A program made the position numbers and the translations under genes. A stretch of 60,597 bases of DNA from Roseovarius sp. THAF27. Its GTDB lineage: Bacteria > Pseudomonadota > Alphaproteobacteria > Rhodobacterales > Rhodobacteraceae. Below are positions 43,682 to 52,650 of the stretch, piece after piece. The stretch spans positions 1-60,597 of the forward strand of contig NZ_CP045395.1 of the NCBI RefSeq assembly GCF_009363655.1, written 5' to 3'. The notes beneath the pieces are model-generated. The model saw only the letters and a list, made by a program, of their open reading frames with translations, was not told the DNA's origin and searched no databases. Position 1 is the first letter of the stretch; every line of letters begins with the position of its first letter.

Positions 43682-46369
43682 ATGTTGATACGTCACGCAA
43701 CAACGCGCAGCGACGGGCACGTCGATGCGCTGACCGGGTTGAGCGATCTTGTCGTATTGCCGGACCAGGGCATGCTTTACAGCGTGACCGGGCAGGGGGG
43801 GCGCGTACAGGCCTGGGACATGGCCACTCTCACCTGGCAGGATTCCCATTCCTTCGGGGTCTCGCACAGTCTCGAGCCGCCCTGGAGCTTGTTGGCGATG
43901 CAGTCGGACGGCAGCACCCAATTGCTGGCGGCCGGCGGGCAGACGCTGAGCGGTGTCCGGCTGGCGACGAATGGCGAGATCGCGGCGGACCTCGGCCTGT
44001 CGGTGTCGGGGGAAGGCGGGACGCAGGGCCTGACCGCGCTGACAATGCTGCAGTCGGGCGGGCGGGAGTTCCTGATCGGCGCGGGACGCCAGCACGAGAG
44101 CCTGAATATCTGGCAGCAGACGGGCGACAGCCGGTTCGCAGCAGTAGAACAGTCTCTGACACTCGGGTTAGTGCCGGGTGACGTCCCGGCCCTCGCTGAC
44201 GTGGGGGACGGGACGGTGCTGGCGCTGTCGACCGCCGGAAACCGCCTGATGCGGATTCAGGTCGGTGCGGACGGGCAGATGTCGGTGCTGGGGCAGGTCG
44301 ATGTGCGCGATGGTCTCTGGGTCAAGTCGCCGACGCATGTGCACGTTGTGGAGACGGCCGGACAGTCCTATGCGCTGGTCGGTGCCCAAGGGTCCAGTTC
44401 GGTTTCGGTGGTGGCGCTGGGGGCGGACGGTGGCATGGTCGTGACCGATCACGTCATCGACGAGCGCGACACGCGGTTCTCGGGGCTGTCGGTGCTCGAG
44501 ACGGTGGCGGTCGGCAGCAGGGTCTTCGTCGTGGCGGGCGGCATGGACGACGGGCTCACGGTGATGACCCTGCTGCCGGGCGGGCGCCTGCTGCACCTGC
44601 AGAGCATTTCCGACGACAATGTCATGGCGCTGACCGATCCCTCCGCTCTGGCGCTGGCGGCGGGAGAGACCGGGTTCGGGATCGCCGTGGCGGGCCGCAT
44701 GCCGCATCCCGAAGCGGAAACCAGCGGTCTGGGGCTCACCTGGCTGGATGTTGAGCTCGGGTCCGACGTGACCACGCAGCAGGGACAGGCGGGCGAGGAC
44801 CGGCCAACCGGAGCGAGCGGGTCCGACCGGCCTGTCGGCAACGACACCCTGCCGGCGGAGGCTGGAGGCCGCATCCTGATCGACGGTGCCGGACGGGACG
44901 TGCTGACCGGCGAAGCGGGACGCGACATTTTCGTTCTGCAGGCAGACGGTGAACGGGATGTGATCACCGGTTTTCAACTGGGCGAGGATCGGCTCGACCT
45001 GTCGCAGATGGGCCGGTTCTACAGCGTGGAGGCGCTGGATATCCGGACGCGGTCCTGGGGGGCGGAGATTCACCTCGGCGACGAGATCACCGAGGTGCGC
45101 AGCGCGGACGGTCAGCGCCTGACGGCCGCGGATTTCAGCGTCTCCGACCTGCGCGACCTGTCGCATCTGCCGGTGGAACCGCTGGGTCTGGGCGACCAGA
45201 ACATCGTCGGCAGTGCGGCGTCGAATTTTCTCGAAGGAGGAACGGGCGACGACACGCTGACCGGTGGCGCGGGCGCCGACATGCTGGTCGGGAATGCCGG
45301 GAACGACTGGCTGGCGGGGGGCAGTGTCGATGCCGAATTCGACCCTGTCGCGGGGCAGATATTCCGTCTCTACCAGGCGACGCTCGACCGCGCCCCGGAC
45401 ATGCCGGGGCTTTTCGGCTGGGCCGATCTGCTGATCGGGAACCGGCTCGACCTGACCGGGGCGGCCGAGGGTTTCGTGCAGAGCCGGGAGTTCGGGAGAA
45501 TCTACGGTGCGCTGGACGCCGAGGATTTCGTCACGCTGCTCTATCACAACGTGCTGAACCGCGCTCCGGATGCCGCCGGGCTCACCGACTGGACCGCCTG
45601 GCTGGAGAGCGGCGCGATGAGCCGGGCGGCGGTCGTCGTCGGCTTTTCCGAAAGCGCGGAGTTCCGCGCGGCCACGGCCATCGACGTCCTGCAGGTGTCG
45701 CGGGCCGCTCTGCAGGCGTCCTGGTCGGAGGATGTGTTCCGGCTCTATCAGGCGACGCTCGACCGGGTGCCCGACCTTGGCGGGTTCACCTTCTGGACCG
45801 GGCAGCTGGCGCAGGGCATGCCTCTCGGGACCGTGGTGTCGGGCTTTACCGGCTCCGCGGAATTCCTGCGCACCTATGATGTGACCGAGGACAGCGCCTT
45901 CGTCACGCTGCTCTATGAGAACGTGCTGGGCCGTGCGCCGGACGCCGCCGGGCTGGCCGGCTGGACCGACGGGCTGGGCAGCGGCGCCCTGAGCCGCCAG
46001 GACGTGGTGATGGGCTTTACCGGCAGTCCGGAGTTCAAGCGGGCCATGGCCGAACCGATGATCGACTGGATCCGCGCCCAGGGGAGCGACGACCAGCTGG
46101 ACGGGGGAGAGGGGGTGAACGTGCTTCAAGGCGGAATGATGTCCGACCGTTTCGTGTTTCACGCCGACACCCGGGCAAGCCATACCGTGGTGGACCCCGA
46201 AGCTTGGGATGTGCTGGTCTTCGAGGGGTTCGGCTATGACGACGCAGCGGATGTGTGGGACCATCTGGCGGTGCGGGGGGATGACCTGATCTTCTTCGAT
46301 CAGCAGGTCTGCGTGACATTACGTGGCCTGACCCTGGACGATTTCCACCCCGGCATGTTCGCGTTCTGA
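43682..46369 (+). CDS. Beta-propeller/DUF4214/RTX protein, type I secreted
   Basis: 895 residues. Residues 1-360 are a repetitive beta-rich region that looks like a beta-propeller (repeats such as YALVGAQGSSSVSVVALG; FVVAGGMDDGLTVMTLLPGG). A short RTX segment with EAGRDIFVLQADG (about 400-425) and another (about 515-545: GGTGDDTLTGGAGADMLVG) follow. From about 559 come four DUF4214 half-units (IFRLYQATLDRAPDM; LYHNVLNRAPDA; VFRLYQATLDRVPDL; LYENVLGRAPDA). It closes with the shared module VLQGGMMSDRFVF … HPGMFAF. No Sec signal. It is probably surface-bound; the propeller may bind glycan or protein. Confidence 0.82.
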   Translation: MLIRHATTRSDGHVDALTGLSDLVVLPDQGMLYSVTGQGGRVQAWDMATLTWQDSHSFGVSHSLEPPWSLLAMQSDGSTQLLAAGGQTLSGVRLATNGEIAADLGLSVSGEGGTQGLTALTMLQSGGREFLIGAGRQHESLNIWQQTGDSRFAAVEQSLTLGLVPGDVPALADVGDGTVLALSTAGNRLMRIQVGADGQMSVLGQVDVRDGLWVKSPTHVHVVETAGQSYALVGAQGSSSVSVVALGADGGMVVTDHVIDERDTRFSGLSVLETVAVGSRVFVVAGGMDDGLTVMTLLPGGRLLHLQSISDDNVMALTDPSALALAAGETGFGIAVAGRMPHPEAETSGLGLTWLDVELGSDVTTQQGQAGEDRPTGASGSDRPVGNDTLPAEAGGRILIDGAGRDVLTGEAGRDIFVLQADGERDVITGFQLGEDRLDLSQMGRFYSVEALDIRTRSWGAEIHLGDEITEVRSADGQRLTAADFSVSDLRDLSHLPVEPLGLGDQNIVGSAASNFLEGGTGDDTLTGGAGADMLVGNAGNDWLAGGSVDAEFDPVAGQIFRLYQATLDRAPDMPGLFGWADLLIGNRLDLTGAAEGFVQSREFGRIYGALDAEDFVTLLYHNVLNRAPDAAGLTDWTAWLESGAMSRAAVVVGFSESAEFRAATAIDVLQVSRAALQASWSEDVFRLYQATLDRVPDLGGFTFWTGQLAQGMPLGTVVSGFTGSAEFLRTYDVTEDSAFVTLLYENVLGRAPDAAGLAGWTDGLGSGALSRQDVVMGFTGSPEFKRAMAEPMIDWIRAQGSDDQLDGGEGVNVLQGGMMSDRFVFHADTRASHTVVDPEAWDVLVFEGFGYDDAADVWDHLAVRGDDLIFFDQQVCVTLRGLTLDDFHPGMFAF

Positions 46370-46459
46370 CGCATCGTCATATCCGCGTCCGGTTAAGGTC
46401 GCAAAAGGACCTTATCCGTATACCAAACAGATGCAGCCATATAGTTGACGGAGGGCGAG

Positions 46460-48556
46460 ATGAGTGTGTCACATACACCGGATGCATTCGAGCAGTTGCT
46501 TCTGGAATATACCAACCGAGCCCGTCTGGACCCCGTCGGTGAATTCGATGAATTGATCTCCAACGCCGCCACGGCCACGGGTGTGCAAGGCAACATCACC
46601 TCGGCCATACGGTATTTCGGGGTCGACCTAGAGGCGCTGCGGGCGCAGCTCAAGGCGCTGGACCCGGTGGCCCCCGTGGCTTGGAACGGCGCGCTGGCCG
46701 ATGCCGCCGAAGGCCATTCGCAACAGATGATCCAGCACGATGCGCAGTCCCACCAACTGCCGGGCGAAGCCTCGCTTGGCGACCGGATCCGAAATGCCGG
46801 CTATGACTTCAGCCGCGCGGGCGAAAACGTCTTCGCCTATACCCAGGACCCGCTGCAGGGGCATGCGGGGTTCTTCATCGACTGGGGCTATGACGATGCA
46901 GATTTCAGCGACGGCCGCCTGTTGCCGGATTGGCAGAGCATCGGGGACGGCATCCAGGATGCCGCGGGGCACCGGGTCTCGATCATGAACGGCGCCTTCA
47001 CCGAGGTCGGCATGAGCGCCATCGACGACAGTGCCGACGATGCGACCGACAGCGTCGGCCCCTATGCCGTGACGCAGAACTTCGGCAGCCGCCGGGACTA
47101 TCAGCCGCAGCTTCTGGGGGTGGTGATCGACGACAGCGACGGCGACCGGTTCTACGACATGGGTGAAGGGCTGGGCGGCCTGACCGTGACGGCGACGGGC
47201 GCCGGCGGCCGGTTCGAGACCACCACGTGGGCATCCGGCGGATACCAGATGGTGCTGCCGAACGGCCTGTATACGGTGACCGTCTCGGGCGCGACGCTGG
47301 CGGGCACGATTTCCTTTTCGGTGGAGATGGGAGACGAGAACCTCAAGCGCGATGCCTTTGCCGCCGATGCACAGGGTGAAACGCCCCTGCGCGACGTGGG
47401 CGGGGCGGGCGACGACCTGCTTCTGGGTGGCACCGGCGCGGATGTCCTGATCGGCAATTCGGGTGCCGACACGCTGCGGGGCGGGGCGGGTGACGATGTC
47501 CTTTACGGGGATGCCCTGCCGGTGTCCGCGGTGGCCGGGGTGGCGGGCCAGGTCTACCGGCTCTACCAGGCGACGCTGGACCGTGCGCCGGACGTGACGG
47601 GACACCAGGGCTGGACGGAGATGCTGTTCGAAGGTGCGCAGAACCTTGCGCAGGTGGCGGAGGGTTTCGTGGCCAGCGCCGAGTTCCAGCGCGCCTACGG
47701 CGCGCTTCAGGACGCCGATTTCGTCGAACTGATGTATCGCAACGTGCTGGACCGGCCAGCCGACGCGGCAGAGGTCGCGGCCTGGCTGGACCTGATCGAG
47801 AACGGCTTCAGCCGCCCGGAGGTGGTGCTGGGCTTTTCCGAGAGCGCGGAATTCCAGGTCCGTTCGGGCGTGCTGGCGGATGCGGCGGCGGCCGCCGCCA
47901 GCGCCCCGGACTGGCAGGACGAAGTCTACCGGCTCTACCAGGCGACGCTGGACCGCGCCCCGGACGCGGCCGGGTTCCTGGGCTGGACCAAGCTTCTGTC
48001 GGAGGGCCACGGCTATCTTGGCGTGGTGCAGGGATTCGTCGGCTCCGCCGAGTTCCAGTCGACCTATGGCGCGCTGTCGGACGGCGATTTCATCGAGCTG
48101 ATGTACCGCAACGTGCTGGACCGGGCATCGGATGCGGCGGGCCGCGCGGGCTGGCTCGATGTGTTGGAGGCCGGCGGCACGCGGGCCGAGGTGGTGCGCG
48201 GCTTTGCCCAATCGTCCGAGTTCCGCAATGCCACGGCGGCGGATCTCGAAACCTGGGTGCGCGCCCAGGGGGTACAGGACGTGCTGGAGGGGGGCGCGGG
48301 CAACAACGTGCTGGCGGGCGGCGTGATGAGTGACGCGTTCGTCTTCTCGCCCGGCGACGGCGGTCGCCACGAGGTGCTCGACCTGGAGGCCTGGGACGTG
48401 ATCGACCTCGCGGCCTTCGGCTATGCCTCCGCTGCCGAGGTCCGCAGCCACATGACGCAGGCCGGGGCCGATCTGGTCTTTGACGACCAGGGCACGCAGG
48501 TGGTCTTCCACGACAGCCAGTTGACGGATATCGGCGACCAGATGTTCCTGCTCTGA
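46460..48556 (+). CDS. CAP/DUF4214/RTX protein, type I secreted
   Basis: 698 residues from ATG 46460, preceded by ACGGAGGG. Residues about 15-205 are a CAP-like domain (LLEYTNRARLDP; EGHSQQM; RIRNAGYDFSRAGENVFA; AAGHRVSIMNGAF). Residues 219-310 form a carboxypeptidase-regulatory/SdrD-like beta module (VIDDSDGDRFYDMGEGLGG). RTX repeats follow at 318-350 (LLGGTGADVLIGNSGAD), then four DUF4214 half-units from about 364. The shared closing module is VLAGGVMSDAFVF … GDQMFLL. It pairs with the CAP-RTX protein near 3.1 kb, but only this one has DUF4214. It is probably in one transcription unit with the propeller protein 90 bp upstream. Confidence 0.85.
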   Translation: MSVSHTPDAFEQLLLEYTNRARLDPVGEFDELISNAATATGVQGNITSAIRYFGVDLEALRAQLKALDPVAPVAWNGALADAAEGHSQQMIQHDAQSHQLPGEASLGDRIRNAGYDFSRAGENVFAYTQDPLQGHAGFFIDWGYDDADFSDGRLLPDWQSIGDGIQDAAGHRVSIMNGAFTEVGMSAIDDSADDATDSVGPYAVTQNFGSRRDYQPQLLGVVIDDSDGDRFYDMGEGLGGLTVTATGAGGRFETTTWASGGYQMVLPNGLYTVTVSGATLAGTISFSVEMGDENLKRDAFAADAQGETPLRDVGGAGDDLLLGGTGADVLIGNSGADTLRGGAGDDVLYGDALPVSAVAGVAGQVYRLYQATLDRAPDVTGHQGWTEMLFEGAQNLAQVAEGFVASAEFQRAYGALQDADFVELMYRNVLDRPADAAEVAAWLDLIENGFSRPEVVLGFSESAEFQVRSGVLADAAAAAASAPDWQDEVYRLYQATLDRAPDAAGFLGWTKLLSEGHGYLGVVQGFVGSAEFQSTYGALSDGDFIELMYRNVLDRASDAAGRAGWLDVLEAGGTRAEVVRGFAQSSEFRNATAADLETWVRAQGVQDVLEGGAGNNVLAGGVMSDAFVFSPGDGGRHEVLDLEAWDVIDLAAFGYASAAEVRSHMTQAGADLVFDDQGTQVVFHDSQLTDIGDQMFLL

Positions 48557-48873
48557 CGGCGGTCTCCGGCAGCGGGCTCTGACACCGCAGTCCGGCGCCA
48601 TCCGGCACCCGGACCCGACACGCGCGTCCAGGCCGGGACGGGCCGCCGTTCCCGGCGGTCCGCGGACGGCTCCGTCTCAGCGACGTGTCTCACTGACCTG
48701 TTCCACCGACCCGTCTCTGTGCGGGTCCCGTTCTTGCCGGTCCCGCCGTCCGGCGGGGGCCGTCCCAACACGCAGGTCGAGGCGGGCGATTTTTTGGCGG
48801 GCGGGGCGGCGGCGTGTCCGCTCGGGGCAGCGCCGTCCCGGCCCGGTCAGGGCGCGGGACGGCGGATGTCCGG
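48557..48873. other. Convergent intergenic region with hairpins
   Basis: 317 bp between two convergent RTX genes, very GC-rich and without a gene. It holds GACCCG … CGGGTC (48708-48713 / 48722-48727) and CCCGCC-GTCC-GGCGGG (48742-48757), which may serve as terminators for both sides although no T-run follows. Confidence 0.45.
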
Positions 48874-51800
48874 TCAGCTTAGGTTGTATCTCACCCGCTG
48901 CATGTGCGCGAGGGGCGTGTCGGTGAAGGTGATCTGCTGGTCGCCCTGCGCAAAGATCACGTCCGACCCGTCCTGCCGCATCAGCGCGATGGCCTCGGAC
49001 TTGTCCTGCAGGCCGAAGCCCGAAAGCTGCAGCTGGTCCCAGGGTTCGAAGCCGTTGATGACATCGGCCCCGCCTTCGCCGTTGCGGAACACGAAGATGT
49101 CGCTGCCCAGGCCGCCGTTCATGGTGTCGTCGCCGGCTCCGCCTTCGAGGACATCGTTCCATTCCGGCGGACCATCGCGCATGAAGGTGTCGAGGGCGGC
49201 GTTGGTGCGGTTCCGGTATTCGGCACTTTCGGAGAAGCCCAGGACCACATCGGCGCGGGTATTGTCCTCGCCGGCCAGGAAGTCGAGCCATCCGGCAAGC
49301 CCGGCCGGGTCGGCCGTGCGTCCCAGCACGTTCCGGTAGAGCAGCTGCACGAAGTCCGCATCCGACAGCGCACCGTAGGTAATATCGAATTCCGGCGACG
49401 CGATGAAGCCGCCCGCCGCCTGGTCGAGCGTGATGGCCTCTGAATTGATGCCGTTGAACCAGGCCTGGAAGCCCGAACCGCCCGGCTCGCGGCCAAGTGT
49501 GGCGCCGTAGAGGCGATAGACCTGGCCGGCGAGTTCGGTTTCGTTGAAGGCGCCGGTTTCCGCGACGCTGTCGCCATCGCGAAGGATCGAGTTGCCCGCA
49601 CCGGCCCGCAGCATGTCGCTTTCGCCGGGGTCGCCCTGCAGCACTGCCGCGTCCGACCCCGCCGAAGTGGTGCTGTCCGCGCGGATGCCGTAGGTGTTGG
49701 CCAGGTTGGCGAATTCGCGCGAGCCGATGAAGCCTTCGAGCACATCCGCCCGGCTCATGCCATCGGCCAGCAGGGCGCTCCAGCCCGAAAATCCGCCCGG
49801 ATCGGGCGCCCGGTCGAAGAAGGCGCTGTAGAGCACTGTCACATAGGCCGCATCGTCCAGACCCTGCCGGGCGAATTCGGGGCTGAAGATGAAGCCGCGC
49901 GCGACATCGGCACCGCTGCGGGTCCCGGTGTGGAGATAATCGCTCCACAGGTTGCCCCCCAGCGGATCGGCGTTGCGTCCGAGGATCTTCTCGTAGAACC
50001 GGTCCACGAAGGACTGGATGTCATGCAGCGACTGGATCTCTTGGTAGGCCGCGGTGCGGAACTCCGGCGCGGCCACGTCGGTCAGGTTCTCCCAGCGATA
50101 GACCACGGCCTGATCGGCGCTGCCGGTGGTGCCGCTGGAGACGATGTCGAGCAGGTTGTCGTTGTCGATGTCGCGGGCCGCCGGCGCGCCGGCATAGGTG
50201 TTGAAGAAATATTCCACCTGCGTGCGGCTGTTGATCTGGGTGCCGTCGGAATCGAGCACCACCGTCTGGGCGCCAATGGACAGCAGGATCTCCAGATCGC
50301 CATCGGAATTGTCGATATCCACCGCGATCGGGCGGCGGGCGATCGGCAGGCCGGTGCTGGCGGCATCGAACCCGTTGGTATAGAGATCGACCTGGGTGTC
50401 GAACAGCATCTCGCCGCTGGCCGAGAGGCCATAGACACGCCCCGCCAGGGTGGCCACGACGATTTCGGGGGTCCGGTCGCCGTCAAGGTCGGCGATCAGC
50501 GGGCTGGCCAGCACCCGGCCGTCGGTGTCGAACTGGAAGCGCAGGGAGCCGTCGGCGTTCCAGACCTTGACGTACTGGCCGCGGTCGTCCTGGAAGAAGT
50601 TGCCGGTGCCCTGCACGATTTCGGGCCGCCCGTCGCGGTCGAGGTCGACGATCTGCGGGCTCGACCAGAGCGACTGCGGCTCGAACTTGCCGCGGAAATC
50701 CGCCTCGGTGGTGGTGGCGACCTGATCGGTCCAGCCCGGCACGATCGGCTGGGCGTAATTGTTCAGCACATGCAGGATGCCGCCCTGATCGGGCAGGCCC
50801 GCGGCGTCGTTGTTGGTGATGTCCGCCGGCACCACCAGTTCGTAGATCCCGTCGCCGTCCAGATCGGCCACCGCCGGCGTCGCGCCCGCGGTGTCGTGGA
50901 GGTCGAATTTCAGCTCCACCGCGCCGTTGCGGCCGTCGAGCACGTAGAAATAGTGATCCCAGGAGGTGAAGATCACCTCGACCTGTCCGTCGGCGTCGAT
51001 GTCGAAGATGCGCGGGGCGCCGTAGACCCCGTCGGGGCGGCCGTCGGGGCCGCTGGAATCGTTGCCGAAACTGTCGTTGGTGGTGAAGCGCCACAGCAGG
51101 TTGCCCTGGCCGTCGAGCGCGGCGACGCCGCCGCTGTCGCCGGGCTGGCCCGCGGCGCTGCCTTCCTCGCGGCTGTCCGCGCCCAGGCCCACCACCATGT
51201 CGATGTCGCCGTCGTGGTCGATGTCCGAGAACACCGGCGCAGTGGTCACCGACGTGGTCTGGTAGATCTTGCCGGTCACCGGGTCGGGGCCGGCGTGGGC
51301 GGCGAATGTCTGGCTCCATTTGACGGCGCCGTTGTCCTCCAGCACGATCAGCCCGGCGGGTCGGACCTCGTTCTGTTCGGCGTCCAGCGCCTTCGAGGTG
51401 CCGACGAAGATCTCGTCGCGGCCGTCGTTGTCGATGTCGTAGAGCGCCACCGAGGCATTGCGCGCCGGGCCGAAGTCCAGCGTGGTGGCCCAGGTCTTCT
51501 GCGGCAGGTCGACGTCGAGCGCGTAGTTGAGCGCGACCCCGTTGGGCGCCCCGTCGGGATAGGCTGCCCAGTAGACCTTGAGGTAATAGGTGCCGCCCGT
51601 GTGCGAGACGTAGCTGAGGCTTTCGTCGCCGTTCGCGACGAAGTTGCTGCGCAGCACCGTGCCGTTGGCGTCATAAAGCTCCATGTTGAGGTTCATTTCC
51701 GCGCCGCCTGGGGTGGTCGCCCCGGTATGGGTCATGTCGAAGCGCATCACGCCCGGCCTTGCGTCGACCCGGTACCAGTCCACGCCGGTGCCGCTGTCAA

Positions 51801-52650
51801 CCTCGAGACGGCCGGACCCGAGGGGGGTCGCCGTGGCCCGGCTGTCGTTGCCGTCCGATGCGACCGGATCGGCAAGGTCGAGGCTCAGCTGATAGCTCAG
51901 CACCGTCCCGTCCGGCGCGCTGTCGCCGAATTGCGCGGTCATCACCTTGGCGTAATAGACGCCGTCCTCGGGGACCAGGTAGCTGATGGTTTCGGGGCCG
52001 GTGGCGGTGTCGAAGCTGCCGCCGGTCAGCACGTTGCCCTGGGCGTCGGTCAGCATCAGCCGCAGGTTGCGCGGATCGTCGCGGGTGTCGGCGGCATCGT
52101 CGAGCAGTTGCACCTCGCGCAGGACCAGGCTCATTTCCCCGGCGGTGGCGTCGATGCGGTGCCAGTCGACCTCGCGGCCGAGAACGTCATGCGTGCCCTC
52201 GGACAGGACTGCGGCCTGGGCGCGGGTGTTGTTGCCGTCGGCGGCCACGAATTGCGGCAGATCGAGATCGAGCGTGTAGTTCAGATCGACCCCGGGGACC
52301 GAGGCATAGCCGTGGACCGGGTCGTAGACGCGCAGATAGTAGGTGCCGTTTTCGGGCAGGGTGCGGATGATCGATTCCGGACCGCTGGACGTGATCGTGC
52401 GGCCCAGACCCAGCGAGTCGCCGTTTTCATTGAGCAGCTCGATGTTCAGGTTCTGGTTCGGGTCGTCCGGGGTCATCACGACCTCGAAGGGGCCGTTCTG
52501 CGCCTCGAAGCGGAAATAGTCGATGCCCGATCCGGTCACCGCATGGGTGCCTTCGACCAGGCTGGCGGCATCGTCGAGGCTGTCGTTGTTTTCGAAGGCC
52601 GTCGAGGAAGCCGGCATCGGCGGATAGAAATCGTCGAAAAGCTCAGTCAT
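48874..52650 (-). CDS. PPC/FG-GAP/DUF4214/RTX protein, type I secreted
   Basis: 1258 residues, the largest protein here. Three beta-sandwich PPC-like domains fill about 20-385 (GIDYFRFEAQNGPFEVVM; YYLRVYD). About eight FG-GAP/VCBS-type calcium repeats (VALYDIDNDGRDEIFVG; PAVADLDGDGIYELVV; IADLDGDRTPEIVV) span 400-840 and should form an integrin-like propeller. Four DUF4214 half-units follow (about 880-1130), then one RTX run (LEGGAGDDTMNGGLGSDIFVF) and a tail ending RVRYNLS, which differs from the aromatic endings of its relatives. There is no Sec signal. It lies directly behind the rml operon on the same strand. A role in cell-surface or matrix binding is inferred. Confidence 0.83.
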   Translation of the reverse strand: MTELFDDFYPPMPASSTAFENNDSLDDAASLVEGTHAVTGSGIDYFRFEAQNGPFEVVMTPDDPNQNLNIELLNENGDSLGLGRTITSSGPESIIRTLPENGTYYLRVYDPVHGYASVPGVDLNYTLDLDLPQFVAADGNNTRAQAAVLSEGTHDVLGREVDWHRIDATAGEMSLVLREVQLLDDAADTRDDPRNLRLMLTDAQGNVLTGGSFDTATGPETISYLVPEDGVYYAKVMTAQFGDSAPDGTVLSYQLSLDLADPVASDGNDSRATATPLGSGRLEVDSGTGVDWYRVDARPGVMRFDMTHTGATTPGGAEMNLNMELYDANGTVLRSNFVANGDESLSYVSHTGGTYYLKVYWAAYPDGAPNGVALNYALDVDLPQKTWATTLDFGPARNASVALYDIDNDGRDEIFVGTSKALDAEQNEVRPAGLIVLEDNGAVKWSQTFAAHAGPDPVTGKIYQTTSVTTAPVFSDIDHDGDIDMVVGLGADSREEGSAAGQPGDSGGVAALDGQGNLLWRFTTNDSFGNDSSGPDGRPDGVYGAPRIFDIDADGQVEVIFTSWDHYFYVLDGRNGAVELKFDLHDTAGATPAVADLDGDGIYELVVPADITNNDAAGLPDQGGILHVLNNYAQPIVPGWTDQVATTTEADFRGKFEPQSLWSSPQIVDLDRDGRPEIVQGTGNFFQDDRGQYVKVWNADGSLRFQFDTDGRVLASPLIADLDGDRTPEIVVATLAGRVYGLSASGEMLFDTQVDLYTNGFDAASTGLPIARRPIAVDIDNSDGDLEILLSIGAQTVVLDSDGTQINSRTQVEYFFNTYAGAPAARDIDNDNLLDIVSSGTTGSADQAVVYRWENLTDVAAPEFRTAAYQEIQSLHDIQSFVDRFYEKILGRNADPLGGNLWSDYLHTGTRSGADVARGFIFSPEFARQGLDDAAYVTVLYSAFFDRAPDPGGFSGWSALLADGMSRADVLEGFIGSREFANLANTYGIRADSTTSAGSDAAVLQGDPGESDMLRAGAGNSILRDGDSVAETGAFNETELAGQVYRLYGATLGREPGGSGFQAWFNGINSEAITLDQAAGGFIASPEFDITYGALSDADFVQLLYRNVLGRTADPAGLAGWLDFLAGEDNTRADVVLGFSESAEYRNRTNAALDTFMRDGPPEWNDVLEGGAGDDTMNGGLGSDIFVFRNGEGGADVINGFEPWDQLQLSGFGLQDKSEAIALMRQDGSDVIFAQGDQQITFTDTPLAHMQRVRYNLS

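Noticed and set aside
46628..48601. Long minus-strand open frame opposite the CAP/DUF4214 gene (and similar ones at 36657-38765, 44168-46264 and 49930-52671)
   Set aside because: GC-rich reading frames opposite genes stay open by chance; the predicted proteins lack domains and are full of R, H, G and V, while the opposite strand has clear domains.
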